Shown here: one piece after another, positions 23,675 through 36,035 of the stretch | How positions within the stretch are numbered: position 1 is the first letter of the stretch | Layout: each line of letters begins with the position of its first letter | Translations under genes and position numbers: made by a program | The notes under the pieces: model-generated | What the model saw: only the letters and a program-made list of their open reading frames with translations | Told to the model about the DNA's origin: nothing | The model's database searches: none | Assembly (NCBI GenBank): GCA_023014335.1 | Contig: JAECYW010000002.1 | Span: 1,798,001-1,862,000, forward strand | DNA from: Galerina marginata | Taxonomy: Eukaryota; Basidiomycota; Agaricomycetes; Agaricales; Galerinaceae | DNA length: 64,000 bases | Direction of reading: 5' to 3'

Positions 23675-26111
23675 TCACAGAATAAGTTTATCGTCTAAGG
23701 GCTTAGAAAATGCAGCCGGTTGAGGCATAGGACCGTCGACCTCGGTGTCCGGTTGCTGTTCCAAGGGAGGAGGAGCGCTCTTCTCTCCGCGGTTCTCATC
23801 GAGCCATTTGTCCATGTCGTCATGACGTCCAGCGAACGGCCTTTTCCCAAGCATGTTGATCATGTCCTCACTGAAAAAGGGTCAAATGGTGAAATATCGA
23901 CCAAAAAAAACCTTACCGGGTGATCACCTCCTTGTCAAGGAGGAGTTGGGCAACTTTTTCCACGTCTTCTCGATGTTTGCCCAGTAGTGTCCGGGTACGG
24001 TCGTAGGCTGTCGTGATCATCTTACGGACCTCATAGTCGAGCATCTCTGCCGTCTTCTCGCTGAAGGGCTTTGTCCAGCTCTCCTTAGCAGCCCGATCGC
24101 CACCGTAGCTAACAGGACCAATTACGTCGTTCATGCCATAGTTCGCACATGCCTCGAAGGCCATGCGCGTAATTTTCTGCAAGTCATCCTGAGCACCTGT
24201 CGTGATATTCTCTGCGCCAAAGAAAATTTCTTCCGAAACACGGCCTCCGAGTGTCATGCAGATTCGGTCTATCATTTGAGGCGTAGAGAGAAGATAGCGG
24301 TCAGGAGGAAGATACTACACAAGGTAATTAGCTTGTTAAACAAAAGGGGGACGAATATAACACACTTGAGCATAACCTAATGCACCTGCCCCTCGGGGAA
24401 TGATGCTAACTTTGAGCAGAGGGTCAGCGTGTTCTAAGAACCAACCGCAGATGGCATGACCGGCTTCATGATAAGCAACGGTTTTTTTCTCCTCCGGGCT
24501 GAGCACCCTGCTCTTCTTTTCCAGACCAACGATCACCCTTTCAATGGCAGTGTCGAAGTCGATCGCCTCGACATAGTCAGAACCTCGGCGGGCGGCGTGG
24601 AGTGCGGCTTCGTTGCAAACGTTGGCGATATCGGCACCAGAGAAACCAGGGGTGAGGACTGCAAGTTTTTGCGCAAAGGAGCTGATGTCCGCCTTGATTG
24701 GCTCATCTAGGCGGATGGGGCCGAGGTGAACAAGGTATATGCCCTTCCTACCCGAGACGTCTGGGCGGTCGATGGAGATGTGTCTATCAAAACGACCTGG
24801 TCGCATAAGGGCAGGGTCGAGAACATCGGGCCTGTTCGTGCCAGCAAGAATGACAATGTGCTCGTTGGTACCAAAACCGTCCATCTCGACAAGAAGTTGA
24901 TTCAGCGTCGACTCTCGTTCATCGTTTCCACCAAATGAACCACCTTTGCCTCTGGATTTACCGATGGCATCAATTTCGTCTATGAAAATAATACAGGGTG
25001 CGTTTTTCTTGGCGGAGGCAAATAGATCACGGACGCGTGAGGAGCCAACACCAACGAACATTTCGACGAACTCGGAACCAGAAACGGAAAGGAAGGGGAC
25101 GGATGCTTCGCCTGCTGTCGCTTTTGCGAGGAGTGTTTTACCGGTACCCGGTGGACCAGAAAGGATTGCGCCTCGAGGGATTTTGGCTCCAAGCTTTTCG
25201 TATTTCGCAGGCTCCTTTAAGAACTTGACGAATTCCATGATCTCCTCCTTAGCTTCGTCCATGCCAGCGACATCCTTGAACTTGACTTTGACGTCGGTGT
25301 CCTTGTTGAATAGCTTTGCACGACTCTTTCCTATGCTGAAGATACCTCCGCCCGAACTACTTGAACCCCGTCTTGATATCCAGTAAAGGACGCCGATGAG
25401 GAGAAGCGTTGGGGCGAAATTTAGAAGGGCACCGACAGAAGATATTTCATCCTGGTAGGAAACGGGGATACGCTCTGACGGAGGAATGCCAAGTTCTGCC
25501 TGGGCGTCGTCGAGTTTGCGTTCGAAGGCATCAACACTGCCGATTGAGAAGTAGAATTCTGTGCCATGGGTCTGGCCGGTGGCATTGGGGTGAAGCTTGA
25601 CACGAACTTGGTGCTTGTTAACCACTGCCAGACTCTCTACAAGACCTTTGTCGAGGAAAGATGTTCTAAACTCTTGCCATGTAATTTCCCGCGAATTTGA
25701 ATGGCCAGAATTTGACCAGGCAAGGTATGCTGTAGCAGACGCGACAACCCAAGCTAGTTGGGTACTGTTGAAACCATTGGTATTCGGTGGTGGTGGATTG
25801 TCATTGTTATGATTCTTGCGGTTCCGTGGTTGTTCATGGTCGTTATCTGAAGAGTCTTCTCTGGATTGCTGCTGCTGCTGCTTCCGCTGTGACTGCTGGT
25901 ATTGCTGGAAGAAGCCCTCGAGAGCCTTGGGTAATTGTGGCTTTGGAGGTTTGTCCGAGTCTTTACGGACTTCCTTGTCCTTTTCTTTTTCCTTGCTATT
26001 GTTTTCTGGAGGATTGGAATTGTTCGTGGGGGTAGCGAAATGGCGAACGACGGCTATGGGGACTCTATGGGGCCGTAGCCGAGCTGCAGCCTTGAGGGAC
26101 CGTGAAAGCAT
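23675..26111 (-). CDS. AFG3: Mitochondrial m-AAA protease subunit AFG3/YTA12
   Basis: Three exons, 26111-24366, 24314-23917 and 23870-23675, give 779 aa. Residues 1-25 are a basic presequence; hydrophobic spans at about 118-132 and 226-246 flank the intermembrane domain. The AAA module has Walker A GPPGTGKT (319-326), Walker [10 protein letters not shown] (about 373-381) and the second region of homology [20 protein letters not shown]. The zinc protease motif HEAGH is at 548-552. The enzyme sits in the inner membrane facing the matrix, extracts and degrades misfolded membrane proteins and matures ribosomal protein bL32. AFG3 and YTA12 are close paralogues; I prefer AFG3 but cannot separate them without alignment. 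A Gln/Asn-rich linker (residues 68-110) is lineage-specific. Confidence 0.95.
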
Positions 26112-26199
26112 GAAGAGAGAGCAAGAAGGCTCCCGGACATCCGTACTTGCACGGAATACTGACGCTTACAAATGATGGGATATATAGATGGATTAGGTA

Positions 26200-27386
26200 A
26201 TGGATTCCTCTCTGTACCGTTCTGTAACGACAAGCCGAGGGCTGGCGTACTCTGTGTACCACTGCAAGGGCAGCGACGAAACCGACGTTGGTCTTTCTCG
26301 TCCTACAACTGGCGTCATCAGGTCGCCTGCTTCCAGCTCCGCGGCCACGGCATCGTCGTTCCGGATATGCTGGGCTATGGTCAGACCGACAAGCCGACCG
26401 ACGCCGCCCAGTACGCGGCCTCGTTGCTGGCCAAAGACGATGTCCTCGATGCCGTCCAACTTGGTGAACGCGTCATTGCCATCGGCCACGACTGGTGACG
26501 CGATTCATTCTTCTGACCGAGCTTTCCTGACTAAGAAAACAGGGGCTCGAGGGTGACCAGTCGCCTGGTCAGCCTGTGCGCTTCTTGCTGTCGGCTATGG
26601 TGTCCCAAACACAACCGCAACCTACCCCCAAATATTGGCCCATGTTCGTCCATTTCTCGTCGTCGGAACCCTACATAATCTAAGTATTTTCTTTCCTGCT
26701 ATAGACCGCGATCTTGGCCGGGTATGAATTGTTTGGGTACTGGGACTTTTTTTCGGCACAATGTGCCGATAAGATAATTGACGAACCCATCTCATCCTGT
26801 TTTATTCTCGTCTCCGCTGACCCGTTTCACTGTACAATTCTTTCTGGAGCATTGTCATGGGTCTGGACCCAGAAAGCGCCAAGACACACTTTGCCCCTAC
26901 CGGGGCTCTCAAGGCATGGCTCCTGGAGGATACGGTACTACCATGGCCATCTTATTTGACAGAAGAAGTCAGTTTCCATATCTTTTTCTAGAGTATTGAT
27001 TTTTACCGTTCATTTTGTCTTGCAGGAATATAGCAAACAGAAGGAGAACTTTGCAAAAAGCGGCATAGCGGCACCTCTCTGTTGGTACAAGGCGGTCACC
27101 TCGTCTGTGGACATGGAAGATTCCAAAAGTAATTCGCTTTATGTGGTCAAGAATATATATTTACCTCCTTTCTAGTGATTCCACAAGACAAATACGTTGT
27201 TAATTTGCCCGTGTTCTTTGGTGCGGCCAAGAACGATGCTATCACCCCGTGCTTGGAAAGGGCTCTGTGCAAAAGTTCTGTCCCAACAACACCATCGTTG
27301 AGTATGATGCAGGTCACTGGCTCATCTGGGAGGCAAAGGACAAGTTGAATGGCGATCTTGCTAACTGGATTGACCTACAAAACTAA
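26200..27386 (+). pseudogene. Broken epoxide-hydrolase-like alpha/beta hydrolase
   Basis: The strand reads as an alpha/beta hydrolase only by switching frames repeatedly. From the ATG at 26200 it runs MDSSLYRSVTTSRGLAYSVY, then frames change around 26270-26305, where the oxyanion-hole HGFP stretch is missing (consistent with a deletion of about 11 bases). After that come NWRHQVA, PDMLGYGQTDKPTD and VIAIGHDW in another frame, LAVGYGVPNTTATYPQ in a third, GYELFGYWDFFSAQ, FAPTGALKAWLLED, and a further break near 27250 before DAGHWLIWE. At least five lesions make this a pseudogene rather than a single error. It begins 88 bp from the AFG3 start in divergent orientation and faces the related gene at 27923-29300. 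Confidence 0.85.
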
Positions 27387-27922
27387 ATGCACTTGTGCCT
27401 CCAAATTTAAAGTGTCAATGTCATACCAATCCTAGGAAGAATGTAATTTTATCATGCCAGCACTATGTATTTTGTACAATGTTATCAGTCTAGAATGGAA
27501 AGGCCTAATTTTAGAGTCACTCGATCGGCATTAGTCAGTGGGCATAAGGAGATTAACAGGAAAATCATATATCCTTCATGTATGGCAAGTTGCCCTCAGA
27601 TTTAAGCTCATGCGTGCAAAGATGGACCCATAAACTCTATAAATAAATGTCTTGTACAAGTGAGAGGTGCATTTCATATCAGGTTCTCCCAGTCGTTAAA
27701 TTCAACAGAAGCAAAGGTGTAATACCCTTGCTCATTTTGGAATTGTCGATAAAGCCAAGTAAAATAGACACATACGATTTCCACTCAAATCGTAACAAAT
27801 AACCCTTGCCTGTAAGGTTTGTTAGCCGAGTTTATGCTGAACAAGTTCATATGGATGCTCACCTACGGTAGTAAATGAAATGAAAAGAAGGGGGAAAATC
27901 AGTCTGTAGAAAAATTGTGACG
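27387..27922. other. Convergent spacer between the hydrolase pair
   Basis: 536 bp of AT-rich sequence between the pseudogene end and the stop of its relative. No open frame with motifs, no clear repeat. Confidence 0.35.
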
Positions 27923-29300
27923 CTAGACGCAGTCCATTATCCAAGAAACCAAAGCTACATTCACTTCCGCAGGAGAAGACAACATCAACCAGTGACCTTC
28001 GTGAAACTCCCGGACGGTGGGATTTGTGCAGTGATAATTCGTGATCGCAACGCCAAGTATTGACCGAGAGATGTAATCGTGATTCGCAGCCGCAAAGAAA
28101 ACAGGTTTCTTGACTGGATATCGTTCCAATGGTATAGCTACACGAAACATAAACATCTTAGCAACTCCAATCTTCATGTGGAAAAATAGTAATTTGGACT
28201 GACGTTTGTCATCGTCGGCGTTCACCCCTGAGACTAATGCCTATTATTCAAGTCCAGCTGAATTTCAGAACCCGCGTCGCAGGAATTTGGAGTCGAATAT
28301 TACCTTATGCCAACAAAGAGCAGATGCAATCCCATCTCGAGCTATAAGGTTACCCCATACGCTAATGTCCTAGAAGGGCATAATTAATTACTTTCTTGAC
28401 TCGTTCTAGCAGTAAATACTTGCCTCTGGGGTAACATATGATGCCATTTTTGTCTTTTTGCCCTGCTCAAGCCAGGATTTGAGGGCGCCAGTTGGCGCGA
28501 CCTGTGTAACCCACATCTTTGGGTCGCTGGGAAAGATAGCACTGAAGAAAGAGTCCAACTGCCAAAACCATTGGCACCTATCAGGTCAATAAAGCATGCA
28601 TAAACCGATAACGTGCTTACCCGACTTTCTATAAGTTTGTCAGTACCTTCCTCTGAGTAAAAGAGTGTGTGACCGCAGAGTTCATATCCGCACATTTTCT
28701 TGGTCTGGCGACACGAAAATAAGTATCAGACAAGTTGTCGAAGTTTACCCCAAAAATACACTAACCAATTTAAGAGAATAATCGATTTGCGACTTGGGGC
28801 GTGGGGCCCAATAAGGGACTGCGAGGAATCCAAACGCCACGAAGCGTTCGGGGTAAAAATTCGCCAACCGGGACACAATTTTAGAACCTCTGTAGATGGA
28901 AATAGACGCAGGTCAGAAATGAGCCAAGGTAAGAACATAAGATACTCAACAAGTCGTGACCTATCGCGATAACTTGCTGTAGCGCCTCCTCATTCAATAT
29001 TTCGATGATATCCTTGCAGATCAAACTCGACCTAAACACCTCAACTTCTGTGGGTTTCGAGGAGTCTCCAAAGCCTAGCAAGTCGGGTGCCAAAACAAAG
29101 AAACCTCTTTCAAGGAAAAACTCGACTTGGTGCCTCCAGAGGCGAGAGCTAGTGGGGAATCCGTGTAAAAATAAGAGGGCTGGGAGTGGAGGATCGCCTG
29201 GATCCAGTTCCGCGAGCGTTTCTGCGCTGGGTATACCTTGGTAGTAAGAATAGGTGTACCCCCGAGTCGTCGTCAATTTCTTGTAGTTGGCCGCGTCCAT
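27923..29300 (-). CDS. Epoxide-hydrolase-like alpha/beta hydrolase, full-length copy
   Basis: About seven exons read in phase on the minus strand from MDAANYKKLTTTRGYTYSYY to LVSWIMDCV. HGFP of the oxyanion hole is at residues 46-49 and the expected nucleophile Asp116 sits in GHDLGSK; a late EFHEGHWLML supplies the likely catalytic His. Two positions depart from the epoxide-hydrolase pattern: the Trp after the nucleophile is Leu, and the lid sequence usually GYELFGYW is GYELCGHT, losing one of the two tyrosines that normally activate the epoxide. One intron (28380-28433) is GC-AG, following APTGALKSWLEQ...VTPE. The gene is intact but its chemistry may have shifted. It mirrors the broken copy at 26200-27386. 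Confidence 0.82.
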
Positions 29301-29682
29301 GCTAGTTCAAACTCGCGGGCCTCATTCAACTCATTGCGATGTGTTGCGGTTTAGGTTAAATACGGAGATCACAGGGAACCCTTACGTGTACGTAATACGG
29401 TAATAGCAATCTGCGCACGCGTTGCTGATGGACATTTTCCGCTCATTATATATTTTACCTTTGGGCACTACCCAAGAGGAGTAATGAAGCACCGACAAGC
29501 TGTACTCGGCTTGAACTGATAATACATGTATTTATAAAAAGACAGATGCACTGAAAGATGCGCCTTCCATATTGATTGGGGTAATAGATATTATAGTACA
29601 CAAGATCGACGTAAGAAGACGTAAGAAGAGGTAGCACATCAATCAGCACCGTTAGACACCGGGGAATGGCAAATTTCGGGTT
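29301..29682. other. Intergenic: hydrolase promoter and WRAP73 3' end
   Basis: 382 bp between two minus-strand genes; holds the hydrolase promoter. A TTATATATTTTA stretch near 29446 (plus strand) is AT-rich. Nothing else is supported. Confidence 0.35.
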
Positions 29683-31689
29683 TCAAGTGTCAGTATCTTC
29701 AGCCACTTCGAAAGCACAACAAAATTGGTCCTTTCCGAGAAGAATGAGGCCCTTCCCGTCGGGTGCCCAGTAAAGGTCTCTTGTCTCGAATTTTTCTGGA
29801 ATGATAAAGTAATTGACCTAGCTGAGGGTAAAATGGATGAAAAAATACGCACTGGCTGGGACACCTATACACTCCGCAATCTCTTCTTCTTCGCCCTGAT
29901 TCCCCTTGCCACTCATCGCTCCAAATATATATGCTTTGAGTCCCACAACAGAGCGCTAAACTGCCTTTACGCACAGGATTCCACCGTGCATACAAAACTG
30001 GCTGGGAATGGAGCAAGACTGTCCGCAGCTTGGGGATAAACTTTTCCTGGGACGATGGAAAGTCGAAAAGATAAACCGCATTCGGAACATTATCTAGGAA
30101 ATACAGGCATGAAGAAGATAAACATCGGTTGGAAACCTAGCAACTTACCAAAGCGCACCAGCAACAAACTTCCTATCAAATTCCAATCAATTTGAGCGAC
30201 GCCACTCCTAGGATATGGCTTCGTCGAGTCAGTGCGCAAAGTGCTTAAGACTTGAGTCCCCTGTAGACGGTCATCTGGTCAGAAATTGTCAGTCCATCGC
30301 CGTTCGGTGGAGCCAGAACTTGATATTACAAGAAAGAAAACCGCGACCCTCCGTCGTCTCTAGCCACCTTGCTGGCTCCCTCCAGATATTCTGAGCCACC
30401 GTAAGAAATGTGCTTGAAAAAATCCCATTTTAAACTTACAACATGAGGAGGTAGTCGCGTACATAACTCAAGCACCGCTGCGGTTGACCAACTCAAGCTA
30501 TCCAAAATATGAATCTTTGTCACGACGTGAGCGAGGTCGTGAACAAGCGATGAAACCCATACTTTGTCATCCCAACCTCCGAGGGCTAGAAATATTCCGC
30601 TTGGATGCCAGGCGACACTGCGGACGCCAAAGGCTGGGTCAGGGCATGGTGTGAATGACGCCAAAGCCTCGCCAGTCAACGTTAGGACATGAACTTTATA
30701 CTATTTCGTGAGGGAAGAGCTTGAGGCAAAAGTCAGAATGAACAAGCGGATGCCACTTGCCTCTAGAGGGCCTTCCCAGACTGCAACATGGTTCCCAGTT
30801 GGAGACAAAGCAAGGGAAGCCAACGAGGATGTGGGTAGGGGAAAATGCTACCAAGATGTCAAGAAAAATTCGACGATGAGATGAAATAAAACAAACTAAC
30901 TCGAACGAGTTTATACGCCTGAGTGGCATCATAAACTCCAAGCGTATCCTTTGACTTGTGTCGTTCCGCGAGGACAAAGTAGCGACCGTCTGTTCGAAAT
31001 GCGTATCCTGATCATAAAGTCAGAGTGATGCTGAAGTTTATTTATGAACCTATAAAAAAATTGACATACCTTTATCTGGATAGATCGGAAATTGTATGTA
31101 CGTTGCAGTGCCAGTCGATATGGACCACAGAGATACTCGCAACTGTAATAACGGTTCCAGAGGTTTTCTTAACAATGCACTTTTGTTGGGACTTACACCC
31201 CAGTCAGAGAAGCAGAGAACTGTTCGTCCGTCAGGGGCCCACTCGGCCTTGATCAGGCCTAACCAGCCACAAGCTTGAGCCCCATGTTCAAGGCGGGATT
31301 AAAAATGATACCCGATCACCTTCGGCTCCCGAATCGATGCGTCCGTTCCACTCTTCGTCGCGTAGTTTTAGTAGGTGGACAACACCTCGTTTCGCACAAG
31401 CAGCCAGTATATACTCCGAGTCACAGGACCAACCGATATGAGTAATCCACGAATCAGCTTGATTACTCGACGCATTGGAAGCTTGGGATTTTTGTTTGGA
31501 GTTTGTCTTGGTAAACAGCGCGGCATGAGCAGGCGATAGGGAGCCGTCCACAAGCCATGTACGGGTTATTTGAAAAGTATCTGTCCGACGAACAATGATT
31601 CTGTCTTGAACAGCTGTGAGGATAAAATGGGCGCCAGGACTGAATGCCACTAGTGAAGACGTCTGCCGGTATAGTTCTGTGAAGTCCAT
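29683..31689 (-). CDS. WRAP73: WD40 protein WRAP73/WDR8 (one-base frameshift in this sequence)
   Basis: About ten exons from MDFTELYRQTSSLVAFSPG to CAFEVAEDTDT. Landmarks include AHFILTAVQDRIIVRR, ITHIGWSCDSEYILAACAKR, IKAEWAPDGRTVLCFS, VAWHPSGIFLALGGWDDK, NIWREPARWLE, AQIDWNLIGSLLLVRF and VLHSQPVLYARWNP-like repeats, matching WRAP73/WDR8. The family binds the minus-end kinesin partner Msd1/SSX2IP at spindle poles in yeast and animals. Near the end, GESG must be followed by EEEEIAECIGVPA, which requires skipping one C of the CCC at 29894-29896 (GGG in sense); the last exon then reads KFETRDLYWAPDGKGL as expected. The start is the first ATG. Confidence 0.87.
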
Positions 31690-32028
31690 TGGCCGAGGAA
31701 GTGTTTTTACTCAGCCTAACTGAGGTGATTGGAGATGAGTAGAACGAAGGAGATACTGATGAATAACTCCGTATATTTTACCTATGACCATAAATAGACA
31801 TGTTGTGGCATGTTCAGCTCACGGACGAAAGGTACCCGGAGCGATTCCCGCATGACCACTCGTCTCGATATTTCATCTCTGGCTTCCTCGTACCCGATGC
31901 CGGTAGAGGGATATTCCAGTTATTCCCTTCCCTACTAATTTTCGATGTCACTCAATGCGTAAACTCGTTGAGATCTAGTCATATATCGGTCATTTCAGGT
32001 ACTTGTCTTTCTTGTTTCCAAATCCCCC
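31690..32028. promoter_or_regulatory. Divergent promoter WRAP73 / MFS pump
   Basis: 339 bp between divergent start codons. The plus-strand frame 31800-32042 has no family motif and does not splice onto the MFS gene, so it is treated as non-coding. Confidence 0.35.
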
Positions 32029-34376
32029 ATGCTTCAGGTTAACCCCGACATACAGGTTTCTTGTTCATCTTCGACCGTTCACGATGAGCCTGATTCGAAA
32101 GTCGATGACAGAAGTGATGGGCATGACCCATATTTGGTTGACCAATTCGAACCCGACGATCCAGACAACCCGCAGGTGAGCTCTCCAGAAGTCTCCACAT
32201 CTGTCCATTAGACAGCGAAGAATAATACTATGATCCAGAACTGGTCGAACAGGAAAAGATGGTACTTGACCATGATCAGTGGGTTGCTTGTGTTGAATGC
32301 GTATGTCCCAAGCTCACTTATTTGGCATACCAAAAAGACGTTTGCTAATGAACGTCCCTGATGCAGAACGTTTGCGAGTTCATCCCGTACGCACTTTTCA
32401 CTACGCACTTTTCACCGCCCCAAATCAGAAGTCTCCCTAACCAAGTTGTGTAAAGCGTCTGGTATCTTCCCTCAGCTGACGAAAGAATTCCACATGTCAG
32501 AGAAAGTTGGTGTATTAACGTTGTCGCTTTTCGTCTGCGGATATTGTGTAGGGTAAGACCAAAAATCATCGGCGTGACTAATTCTCACCTGGCAGTTATC
32601 AGGCCAATACTGTGGGGCCCTCTTTCAGAACAATATGGTCGGAGGCCGATCTTTGTGTATCCATTTTTTGTGTACGCTGTGAGTGGTAGTCCTGCTTTCT
32701 CATGAATGTTCCTAACTATGGATAACGTAGTGTTTTATGGCTGGAGGTGCTCTGGCAAAGAACACTCCATCAGTTCTAATATTCCGATTCCTAGGCGGCA
32801 CTTTTGCAGCAGCTCCTTTGACGAATTCTGGGTTTGTCAACCAGTATTCTCTAACCGACTTCAACTTCAATTAATGGCTTACTAGAGCCCTGATATCTGA
32901 CGTCTGGGACGCAAAAATGCGAGGGAAAGCCCTTGCCATCTTTACGGTAGCACCGTTTGCAGGCCCAGCCCTCGGACCAACGGCCGCTGGTTTTATTGGG
33001 GACAATATCTCCTGGAGATGGCTTTTCTGGGTGTTAACAGCTTTCGTAAGAATTTATAGTGTGGTGTGGACCTGGGCCATGAGATTCTGATTTATTCTTT
33101 TCGCCCTATAGGCCGCGGTTTGCGAGGTCTTGATCATATTCACGATTCCAGAAACATATGCGTGAGGTTTCCACTCTCCGGAAACTACTTCTTATTCATA
33201 TTTGGTGGTCGTCAGACCTGTGCTGTTAATAAAGAAGGCACAAGCGAAGCGCCTGCAAACTGGAGATGACCGCTATCATGCCGCACTAGAAAGGCAAGAT
33301 ATAAGTTTTAAGAAGCGGGTGGAACATGTCCTTGCTAGACCATTTGTGATCATGTTTCACGAACCGATGCTCATCGCTCTCACCCTCTACATGAGTGTAA
33401 GTGATTTCACTCATGTCCCAGTTTTCCTGATAATTACATTAATTACCTTTGAAAAATCAGTTCGTTTATGGCTGCCTCTATCTTCTCTTTACAGCGTACC
33501 CTATCGTCTTTACCCAAGCACATCACTTTAGTGCTGGTATTTCTGGTCTCATGTTTATTCCGATTCCCTTGGGTGGTGGACTTGCGGTGATACTGGTGCG
33601 TTTGGGATATTTACTGAATAATCCCTCTGATTCAGCAACGATAGTACGTACTCTATTACAATCCTCGATATGAAGACGAAGCAACAAGGACCGCTCCAAG
33701 GCCAGTAGCTCCAGAGTTTCGTCTCCACATGGTTCTATACGCTGGGCCCCTCTTTGCGCTCTCTTTCTTTTGGTTCGCGTATGTAATCGGATTAAGTGTC
33801 GGTCTCATAGCGTCCTCTAATACATTTTCGCAGATGGACTTCTTTCCCTTACCTCTCTTACTGGGGTCCGATGCTTTCCGGCCTGATGATGGGGTTCTCA
33901 ATTCAACTGATATTTGTGAGTCAACTGGTGCTTATCACTGACTTGAACAGACTGATCATAATCGAAATATATAGTTGGGGCTTTTTAATTATATCATCGA
34001 TGCATATATCTCTGTTGCCGCATCAGCATTGGCGTCAAGTACAGTAATTCGAAGCATGTTCGGAGCTGCCTTTCCGGTATCGCTCGTTCCTTTTGATTTT
34101 CTCATTTCCATCTCTCACCATGTATAGCTCTTTGCTTCAGATATGTACGATGCACTAGATCCGCGATGGGCGTCGTCTCTCCTTGGATTCATTGCCATTC
34201 TCATGGTCCCAATACCATATGTGTTGAGAAGGTTAGTCGCATGCGCTGTTCAACGCAATATATTCACAACTCATGGGTTTAGATATGGGCCATTGCTCAG
34301 GCGAAAGTCTCGTTACTGTCCGTTTGATGAAGTCGACGAGGTTCACACCGAAAAAAAGCGTTCTTCAAGCGCATAA
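32029..34376 (+). CDS. MFS drug/polyamine-type antiporter (DHA1 family)
   Basis: About a dozen short exons read in phase from MLQVNPDIQVSCSSS to KKRSSSA. After a polar cytosolic N-terminus (EPDDPDNPQ, then NWS-R-RW) come TFASSSPSGI, GPLSEQYGRRPIF, LGGTFAAAPLTNSG, ISDVWDAKMRGKALAIF, GPALGPTAAGFIGDN, ISWRWLFWVL, IPLGGGLAV, and VIRSMFGAAFPLFASDMYD. This motif series is typical of the fungal DHA1 pumps (Tpo1, Flr1, Qdr relatives), 12-helix proton antiporters that export toxic compounds or polyamines at the plasma membrane. No frameshift was needed. The substrate is unknown. Confidence 0.85.
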
Positions 34377-34660
34377 TTATATAAGCCGGTCCACTATTTT
34401 ACAGTTGCCCTAGGTATCTATAATACACAAGGATTTATACATAGACGCATGGGTTCACCTTAGAAACACACTTTTTGCAAATCAAAACCATTGGACTCGT
34501 CTGTGGCCTGGCCTGAGGACTTACATATGTACTTACATCTTAACCAAATCTCAACCGATCGAACACTGTCCAGGCTTATTATATTTTCGCACGCTCTTTC
34601 ATAGTTAAACGTGTAAACGGTGGCAGAGTTGTGGCAGAGTTTACCACAACTTGGTTCAAA

Positions 34661-35081
34661 ATGCCGCCCATGGCTTTCCATGGAATTGTTACAAAGGCAG
34701 GATTCATGAACAAGACGGCCACAGTGACTGTATCTCGCTGGGTGATCCATAAATTGACCGGAAAGGTTTGTGTTGTCTGCCCGGCATTGGAGCTTTAGCA
34801 CTAACAACTACCTATTAATTAGCGAATAGAGCGAAGCAAAAAGTATTTGATTCACGACGAACATAATAGTACGTTCTACAGCATTCTTTTTCATGAACTT
34901 TCATGGAAGCAGTTATCCAGAGCTTCGAGAAGACGATCTTGTCGTCATTCGTAATTGTCCACCCGTGTCCCGCATGAAAAGGTTTACTCTCGAAACCATC
35001 TTGAAAAGCCCGGAAACAGACCGTGATCTCGCCCGTGCACGTAAAGCACAGGAAACTAGGAGCCCAGCGCAAAACTCATAA
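34661..35081 (+). CDS. MRPS17: Mitochondrial small-subunit ribosomal protein uS17m
   Basis: Three exons, 34661-34765, 34823-34868 and 34921-35081, with 57-bp and 52-bp introns, give 103 aa. The product reads MPPMAFHGIVTKAGFMNKTA, VTGK-type KLTGKRIERSKKYLIHDEHN, then LREDDLVVIRNCPPVSRMKR, matching mitochondrial uS17 including the conserved NCPPVS turn. It binds 16S-like rRNA in the mitoribosome small subunit. The middle exon is only 46 nt. It converges on prefoldin 6 with 99 bp between stops. Confidence 0.92.
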
Positions 35082-35180
35082 CAAAGGAGACTTCCTGTCC
35101 TAACCTTCTCATGGCGTTCCGAAACGCTAAGTGGGTGACTGTAGGTCATGGAATTTTCGAAAGGAAGGGTATTCTATATT

Positions 35181-35754
35181 TCAGAACAAGCCTACATGGC
35201 CAGAGGAGTGGCAGGGGACTGCAGAGGACGTTGATGCTTGTTGAAGAGCTGTTTGGATTTGAACAAGCTGTGGACCGAATCATAAGGTTTTTCCATTTAG
35301 ACAGGTATTGAATGCGCAAACTTGCCTCTGCCCTCTTTTTCTCTTGTTTTCCCTCTATTTCTTTTATCTGCCCTTCCACTCGTCGGCTATAGAGGTTAAC
35401 TCTCGTCATTCAATGCGTCAATTGTTGCAGAAGGAAAGGGTCCAAACATCTCGCTTCGAATGAAGTTGAGTCGAGTATCGACATTGTTTTTTGCTTCGGC
35501 TTGATCTTGCTTGACAAGCACAGGTCCAATTAGCTTGAACACGGTATTTTCTGGTGTCAGTGCAGCAAATTCCTTGAAGTAGAGGTGGTGAAAAGGTTAT
35601 AACATTTCGATCGATGAGCGCCTACCTTTTTCACCAACTCGTTCTCCGAGAGCTGAGCCTCGAGTCGTTGCCTTGCATCTATTACTTTCGATAAGTCTGC
35701 TTGCAGATTTTGAAATTCAACAGAGGCTTGCTGTAACTTCGGTTGTAAAGACAT
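35181..35754 (-). CDS. PFD6: Prefoldin subunit 6
   Basis: Four exons, 35754-35626, 35572-35448, 35386-35326 and 35267-35181, give 133 aa. The two long helices of a beta-type prefoldin are plain: SLQPKLQQASVEFQNLQADL to LSENELVKK, and RRVEGQIKEIEGKQEKKRAE to LVQIQTALQQAS, separated by the EFAALTPENTVFKLIGPVLV hairpins. Prefoldin captures nascent actin and tubulin and hands them to CCT. The last intron (35268-35325) has a GC donor (GAG|GCAAGT) and a CCACAG acceptor; the family's expected ELVQIQ sequence resumes exactly after it, which supports the GC-AG border. Confidence 0.93.
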
Positions 35755-36035
35755 TTTGTGTTCACGGTAGACGATCAAGATTAGATTTGCTCATTGTGGG
35801 CAGTAGAAGCAACTCTTCCTGATCCCGCACAACGAAGTCAGTTATATATATAAAGTTCCACTCTCATGGCATACGACGTTCAGATTCAGGACGGTTTGTC
35901 ATGGTTCCACAGGACTATCCCATGTGCAAGCTTGTCGATACGCAGACGGCTAAATGGTTCCCATTGAACCCGACTGAATTTCTATATAAGCCATGGGATT
36001 CCTTCCGTTGATTTGTTATTGATTTGCAGGTTATC
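35755..36035. promoter_or_regulatory. Divergent promoter prefoldin 6 / GGT
   Basis: 281 bp between divergent starts. TATATAAG at 35983-35990, about 45 bp before the GGT start, is a good TATA candidate for the plus-strand gene. A second AT run (TATATATATAAAG, about 35842-35854) could serve either strand. Confidence 0.5.

Noticed and set aside
26200..26556. 118-codon open frame at the start of the pseudogene as a separate gene
   Set aside because: Only its first 25 residues match the family; the rest is the hydrolase read out of frame.
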